Below are positions 19,450 to 22,972 of a DNA stretch of 22,972 nucleotides, piece after piece. The notes under the pieces were generated by a model. That model made no database searches, was not told where the DNA came from, and saw only the letters and a program-made list of their open reading frames with translations. The stretch comes from a virus: positions 1 to 22,972 of IMG/VR virus record IMGVR_UViG_3300042691_020788; one strand, written 5' to 3'. The position numbers were made by a program, and so were the translations under genes. Position 1 is the first letter of the stretch, and every line of letters begins with the position of its first letter.

Positions 19450-19872
19450 ATGGTCACATCACGAGATTGTTTCGCCAAGTACGGCAAACCCGACCCGGCA
19501 AATCCATGCATGACTTTATGGGATGTTCCGACATCACTCGAAATCGGGATGATACCGAAACGCATTTATTGCAACAAGGACATGGTGATGCCTCTGAGCA
19601 TCGCATTCGGGAATCTCATCAACCGGGGATTCGTTGCTGAACTCAAGACATGGGATGGTTGTTTCAACATCCGGAAAATCCGGGGAGGCAATGCCATGTC
19701 GCTGCACTCATGGGGAGTTGCCGTTGATGTCAATGCGTTCAGCAATGGCCTCGGTAAAGAGCCAACTCTCTCACCGGGATTCGTGAAGTGCTTCACCGAT
19801 GCCGGGTTCGATTGGGGAGGAACTTGGAAACGCAAGGATGGGATGCATTTTCAACTTGCGAAAATCAAGTAG
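19450..19872 (+). CDS. M15-family peptidase endolysin (D-Ala-D-Ala/L-Ala-D-Glu peptidase type)
   Basis: 140 residues with the M15 zinc ligands in order: SLHSWGVAVDVNAF gives H86 and D93, and DGMHFQL gives H133; FDWGGTWKRKDGMHFQL is typical of the M15_4 endolysins. It should cut peptide crosslinks in the cell wall. There is no signal peptide, so it would need the neighbouring holin-like proteins. It is the only plus-strand gene in a minus-strand block, divergent from the membrane genes and convergent with the next gene (the stop codons abut at 19872/19873). Confidence 0.93.
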   Translation: MVTSRDCFAKYGKPDPANPCMTLWDVPTSLEIGMIPKRIYCNKDMVMPLSIAFGNLINRGFVAELKTWDGCFNIRKIRGGNAMSLHSWGVAVDVNAFSNGLGKEPTLSPGFVKCFTDAGFDWGGTWKRKDGMHFQLAKIK

Positions 19873-20100
19873 TCAATCTAACAACATACGAGGGTCGATG
19901 AATGGCTGCAACTCCGGGTTTTTCGCCCATTCGACCGGGGAATACACGAAGTCATTGACTTGACCTTTCATGACCTTTTCGTGGCGATTCGTACCGAGTA
20001 CGATGTCTTCCGGTAATCCATCCGGAAATGCAGCACAAGTCACGATGTTCAAAGGTCTCCAATGAATACAAGTGCGACATGGCAGTTCTTTTGCTTCCAT
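19873..20100 (-). CDS. Small Cys-containing phage protein after the minor head gene (75 aa)
   Basis: Starts within TAATG overlap of the minor head stop. It contains CRTCIHWRPLNIVTCAAFPD, a Cys set (C8, C11, C22) with AAFPDGLPEDIVLG. Small proteins with CxxC...CxAFPDGIP occur next to minor head genes in many tailed phages (from memory). A zinc or iron-sulfur site is possible. Function unknown. Confidence 0.8.
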   Translation of the reverse strand: MEAKELPCRTCIHWRPLNIVTCAAFPDGLPEDIVLGTNRHEKVMKGQVNDFVYSPVEWAKNPELQPFIDPRMLLD

Positions 20101-21824
20101 TACTTTTTGAAATATTTATTTACGAGTTTTCCGATTTCTGATGCCCATTTTGATGGCCGGGAGTGCAAATGAAAATTCGCAAATCCCTCGGCAAAGAATT
20201 CATCGACATTGGTCTGCGAGTAGTCTCCGAGATAGTTTCTGCGGAATGACTCTTCGAGTTTCATGAACTCCGGAGATGTTCGCAAAAATCTCGCATCTGC
20301 CTCGGCTATCTTGGTCATGTCTGCTCTTATCCCTTGTTTGTAATCAACAAACAATTTGTCCATTTCACTCCAAAATTGACTCGATGATGGTTGAAATGCT
20401 CGACTCTGAGAAATGAAGTGAGCGAACTCATGCACCGGAGTCGCAATGCGTTCATTGACTTCATCAACGATTGATTTCGGCATTGAGATTCTGTTTTTTG
20501 GCAATCTTGACAAAACCCGGTCGAGGTCAACTCCGCTGCCAAAATTTACTTCCACATACAATCGTTTTCCGTTCGAAAGAGAACTTACAACTCTGCCGTA
20601 ATAATCATTTTTTTGCCGAAAAATCAATTGGCTTTGCCATCCGGTTTTTCCATCAATTCGGTACATATTGGCCAACTTATCAATCGCTGCAACTTGCTCA
20701 CGCAATACATCTGCGGACACATCACGAGCGACAATTGTTTTCGAAAAACTCAGACCATAGTTTTTTTCAAGTGAATCGTTTAGGTATTGCTTCAATCCAT
20801 CAATGGTTTTCGGCAATCCGGATGTATCTCCGGCAAATCCCTTCGGTGGTTTCGGAGTTGGCAATGGCTTCGGCAAAACCGGAGGAGCAGTCATCTGCGG
20901 AGGGATTGCCGGAGGAGGAGGAGCGACCGGAGGCGATGGTGGAGTCGCTGCCGGAGGAGTGATTCCTTTCGCCCGGTTATACTGCTCCTCAGTCACGGGC
21001 CAAATCTTGTGTCGACAATTATATCCTCCGGCATAGGAGAAAATCGTTGTTGAGTTTGTTCCGGCCATCTTGCCATCCCATGTCTGAGATGCCCATTTCT
21101 CGACCTCTTCCTTCGTGTAATACTTCCCGGCTCTTGATTGGCAGAACTGCCTCGTGTCTCCGATGATTGTTCCTTGGTACAAATAATGCCTCATACCGAG
21201 GTCTTCGGAGATTGTCTGCAAGTATTCACGATTGAAGACCATCAACGAGTCATTGGTTGTCTGCTTGATGTAGTTTTCAAGATATGCCTTGCGTTGCGGA
21301 GTGCCTTCGATGAACTTCGCCAAGGTCTCCATCAGAGTCGCTCGGTCAGAGACTCCGGCAATATTGGCTTTCAAGACCTCTTGAATCGCATTGCCGAAGT
21401 TGTCAACGATGCCTCCACCGAGGAGTGCATCCTTGGTGATGGCGATGTTGGATTCGAGAATTGCGTTGTACAACTTCCGGGTCGGCTCAAAATCATCCAT
21501 GGTTGACCCGATGAATTGGTCGGTCAGATTCTTGATGGTCTTGAACTCGTTGGTCAACTTCAAGACCTCTCGTTGGTAGTCCGGATTCTTGACCACGAGG
21601 TCTCCCATCTTTCTCTTGAGGCCGATGAGTTCTCGCAATGTCTTCGCCCGGTCATTCGGGTCGAGAGAGAGATTGGCAGCTACTCTCTGCACATCACGAG
21701 AGAGAGTTGCAAAGACCTTCGGCAATGCTCCGGCCATGCCGTTTTCGAGCGAGACCTCAAGGTCTCCCAATTGCTTGATGATTGCTCGTTGCTTCGGAGT
21801 TAGCGCATCCAACGGGTCTGCCAT
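20100..21824 (-). CDS. Minor head protein (SPP1 gp7/Mu F type) fused to a zincin-like domain
   Basis: 574 residues. Residues 1-285 form the phage minor head domain, ending with RQFCQSRAGKYYTKEEVEKW and GGYNCRHKIWPVTEEQYNRA, the classic GYxCRHxxxP motif of Mu F-like proteins. A proline-rich linker spans about 290-328. The C-terminal part has VHEFAHFI (HExxH at 465-469) and, about 75 residues on, VDEFFAEGFANF with two Glu residues that could be the third zinc ligand. So this virion protein may carry a metallopeptidase into the capsid or host. A portal gene would be expected upstream but the strand changes there. Confidence 0.88.
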   Translation of the reverse strand: MADPLDALTPKQRAIIKQLGDLEVSLENGMAGALPKVFATLSRDVQRVAANLSLDPNDRAKTLRELIGLKRKMGDLVVKNPDYQREVLKLTNEFKTIKNLTDQFIGSTMDDFEPTRKLYNAILESNIAITKDALLGGGIVDNFGNAIQEVLKANIAGVSDRATLMETLAKFIEGTPQRKAYLENYIKQTTNDSLMVFNREYLQTISEDLGMRHYLYQGTIIGDTRQFCQSRAGKYYTKEEVEKWASQTWDGKMAGTNSTTIFSYAGGYNCRHKIWPVTEEQYNRAKGITPPAATPPSPPVAPPPPAIPPQMTAPPVLPKPLPTPKPPKGFAGDTSGLPKTIDGLKQYLNDSLEKNYGLSFSKTIVARDVSADVLREQVAAIDKLANMYRIDGKTGWQSQLIFRQKNDYYGRVVSSLSNGKRLYVEVNFGSGVDLDRVLSRLPKNRISMPKSIVDEVNERIATPVHEFAHFISQSRAFQPSSSQFWSEMDKLFVDYKQGIRADMTKIAEADARFLRTSPEFMKLEESFRRNYLGDYSQTNVDEFFAEGFANFHLHSRPSKWASEIGKLVNKYFKK

Positions 21825-21829
21825 GGCCT

Positions 21830-21837
21830 CAAATTTA
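21830..21837 (-). promoter_or_regulatory. TAAATTTG motif directly before the minor head gene
   Basis: Exact TAnnTTTG on the minus strand; its transcript would start at about the ATG at 21824, that is nearly leaderless. The -33 position has AATG in place of TTTG. Weak candidate for the promoter of the minus block. Confidence 0.3.
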
Positions 21838-21904
21838 CAACTTCCGAATCATTTGTCATTCTGCGATTTCATTGCTATTTTTCGCAGATTTAAGAACATC
21901 GAAA

Positions 21905-22402
21905 ATGGAATATTTATATGATAATGTTCCTCGGTTCATGGAGGCCGAGGCGAGGGTTCAGCGCATCCTTGAGGCGAGAGGATATACAATCCTCCGAACA
22001 TCCGGAGAGTTCAACAAGGCCGACCTTTTTCTCGGAAAAGAGGTCGATGGCCGGAATACACTTGTCGGAATAGCAGAGGTCAAATCACGAGAGTATGCCG
22101 GGAATGTTCCGTTGACTCTCGAATACATCAAGAACTCCGGTGGTTATTTGGTTTCGTACCACAAACTTGACCATGCTGCCAAGTTGAGCGAGTTGCACGA
22201 AGTTCCGTTTTTTCTCATCGTGAATCTGATGCTCACTCGGCAATTGCTATTCTTCCAACTTACTCATCACACCGGGAAATTCGCCACCAAATTCATCACC
22301 GAGCGAACCATCACGCAGAAGTCATCGAACGGAGGAACGGCCAATCGGCTCAACGCATTCCTCCCGGCTGATGGCGAGTTTTTTTCGGTCACCAAGTATT
22401 AA
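21905..22402 (+). CDS. PD-(D/E)XK-like nuclease (165 aa)
   Basis: MEYLYDNVPRFMEAEARVQR, then ARGYTILRTSGEFNKADLFL and VGIAEVKSREYAGNVPLTLE. The arrangement E16 (helix), D near residue 41 (KADLFL) and ExK in AEVKSR is the PD-(D/E)XK core. The part after (YIKNSGGYLVSYHKLDHAAK) fits the helix that follows. It may be a phage endonuclease or Holliday-type resolvase, different from the VRR-NUC at 10 kb. The start at 21905 avoids the AT-rich intergenic region. The specific family is not recognised. Confidence 0.72.
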   Translation: MEYLYDNVPRFMEAEARVQRILEARGYTILRTSGEFNKADLFLGKEVDGRNTLVGIAEVKSREYAGNVPLTLEYIKNSGGYLVSYHKLDHAAKLSELHEVPFFLIVNLMLTRQLLFFQLTHHTGKFATKFITERTITQKSSNGGTANRLNAFLPADGEFFSVTKY

Positions 22403-22403
22403 C

Positions 22404-22661
22404 ATGAATAATTTCCAAAAGTACGGAATCACCATGCTCTCGGCTCTGATTCTTGAGGCCGGGTCAACGATGTACATCGCTGCCGTGGCTGACCGCCATG
22501 CGATGATGTTATTTTGGGCATTCATCGGGCCATTCTTGAATCTGCCGTTCACCGGGTTCATGTTGGAGACCAAGACATGGAGGCAACGATTCGCTCTCGC
22601 ATTGTCCATGGCCATTGGATATTGCCTTGGCTCATTCGTTGTTTATTGGCAGCGATTGTGA
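22404..22661 (+). CDS. Small multi-pass membrane protein (85 aa)
   Basis: The start at 22404 (MNNFQKYGITMLSALILEAG) follows the nuclease stop by one base. Hydrophobic helices: ITMLSALILEAGSTMYIAA, MMLFWAFIGPFLNLPF and FALALSMAIGYCLGSFVVYW. It looks like a three-helix membrane protein. It is followed by the family promoter copy 4. Function unknown; holin-like or superinfection-related are both possible. Confidence 0.72.
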   Translation: MNNFQKYGITMLSALILEAGSTMYIAAVADRHAMMLFWAFIGPFLNLPFTGFMLETKTWRQRFALALSMAIGYCLGSFVVYWQRL

Positions 22662-22698
22662 CCGAGGAAAAAATATTTCAAATATTTTCATCCAATAT

Positions 22699-22729
22699 TT
22701 TGCAGTTTCAGAAATATGGTATTCCTTTG
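22699..22729 (+). promoter_or_regulatory. Bacteroidetes-type promoter, shared family copy 4
   Basis: TTTG (22699-22702), 19-bp spacer, TTCCTTTG (22722-22729). ATATTTTGCAGTTTCAGAAA in the -33 block and CTCACTAACCAA after. Upstream AAAAAATATTTCAAATATTT is also shared. Drives the gene starting at 22760. Confidence 0.85.
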
Positions 22730-22759
22730 CTCTCACTAACCAAGTACAACAAAAAAGTC

Positions 22760-22972
22760 ATGCAAAATCTCACAAACATCCTCCTCGCTCAGACTGCCGA
22801 ATTCAAATCAGCATTTATCGCAAAAACTCAAGCATTCGCAATTCGTGAATTCGCTCGTTTCGAAAAGATTGCTTCATGGGACAAGGCAGAATGGTGCAAG
22901 TTTTTCGGACTTACACCAAGTATTGGAAAAATTTACAATGGAGTTCAATATATGGAATTCCCAAACAATTTC
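22760..22972 (+). CDS. Hypothetical protein, cut by the right window end (at least 71 aa)
   Basis: The ATG at 22760 opens a frame (MQNLTNILLAQTAEFKSAFI, then QAFAIREFARFEKIASWDKA and EWCKFFGLTPSIG) still open at the last base. It is the first gene behind family promoter copy 4, like the small genes behind copies 1-3, though the protein sequences differ. Helical and charged, no family recognised. Confidence 0.7.
   Translation, partial: MQNLTNILLAQTAEFKSAFIAKTQAFAIREFARFEKIASWDKAEWCKFFGLTPSIGKIYNGVQYMEFPNNF

Noticed and set aside
21881-21900. Promoter-like TTCGCAGATTTAAGAACATC before the 21905 nuclease gene
   Set aside because: It recalls the TTTTGCAG block, but no -7 box is found 19 bp on; the start codon would fall before the transcription start.
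1-22972. CRISPR arrays, tRNA or rRNA genes, insertion sequences, integrase or attachment sites
   Set aside because: None seen: no regularly spaced repeats, no cloverleaf candidates and no transposase or recombinase frames.

Overview
The window looks like part of a tailed-phage (or prophage) genome infecting a Bacteroidota host. Virion genes are recognisable: terminase large and small subunits, major capsid protein, a probable scaffold, an SPP1-gp7/Mu-F-type minor head protein, neck and tail-completion-like proteins and the N-terminal two-thirds or so of a tape measure protein. Three things point to Bacteroidota. Four promoters match the Bacteroidetes sigma-ABfr pattern (TTTG, 19 bp, TAnnTTTG). 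Ribosome-binding purine boxes are mostly absent before starts. Several small families typical of Bacteroidota phages are present (a DUF4373-like replication protein, a DUF6496-like 49-residue protein, a basic TTFGKRREGKPRKTRR-type protein). I see no integrase, excisionase, repressor or tRNA, so nothing in the window itself argues for lysogeny.

Layout, left to right. (1) 1-10383, minus strand. Reading right to left: a VRR-NUC nuclease, a coiled-coil membrane-anchored protein, a structured intergenic element, a replication protein whose gene carries iteron-like repeats beside an AT-rich tract (candidate origin), a run of small genes, a ParB-like protein, terminase small and large subunits, a small putative structural gene, a CxxC membrane protein, an apparent tail-assembly-chaperone gene with a T9 slippery run, and the tape measure gene running off the left edge. 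(2) 10427-12937, plus strand: six genes including a probable phage ssDNA-binding protein. (3) 13059-16607, minus strand: neck/tail-completion genes, a 147-residue protein, scaffold and major capsid, convergent with block 2 at a two-way terminator. (4) 16743-17443, plus strand: a small accessory cassette with its own promoter. (5) 17504-21824, minus strand: minor head protein fused to a zincin-like domain, a small Cys protein, three small membrane proteins that look like lysis genes and a 345-residue phage protein. A plus-strand M15 peptidase endolysin is embedded in this block. (6) 21905-22972, plus strand: a PD-(D/E)XK-like nuclease, a small membrane protein, then another promoter of the shared family driving a gene cut by the window end. 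No portal gene was found.

No stretch longer than 300 bases lacks a gene. The features that stand out beyond ordinary phage content are: absence by eye of GATC and CTAG, with near-absence of ACGT and AGCT, across about 23 kb; a dispersed family of near-identical promoters, each driving small accessory genes; a conserved GGGGAGGA/TCCTCCCC hairpin found between small genes in two distant cassettes on opposite strands; a bulged long hairpin at 9342-9415; and two candidate -1 frameshift sites (tail chaperone and major capsid). All counts and alignments were done by eye.
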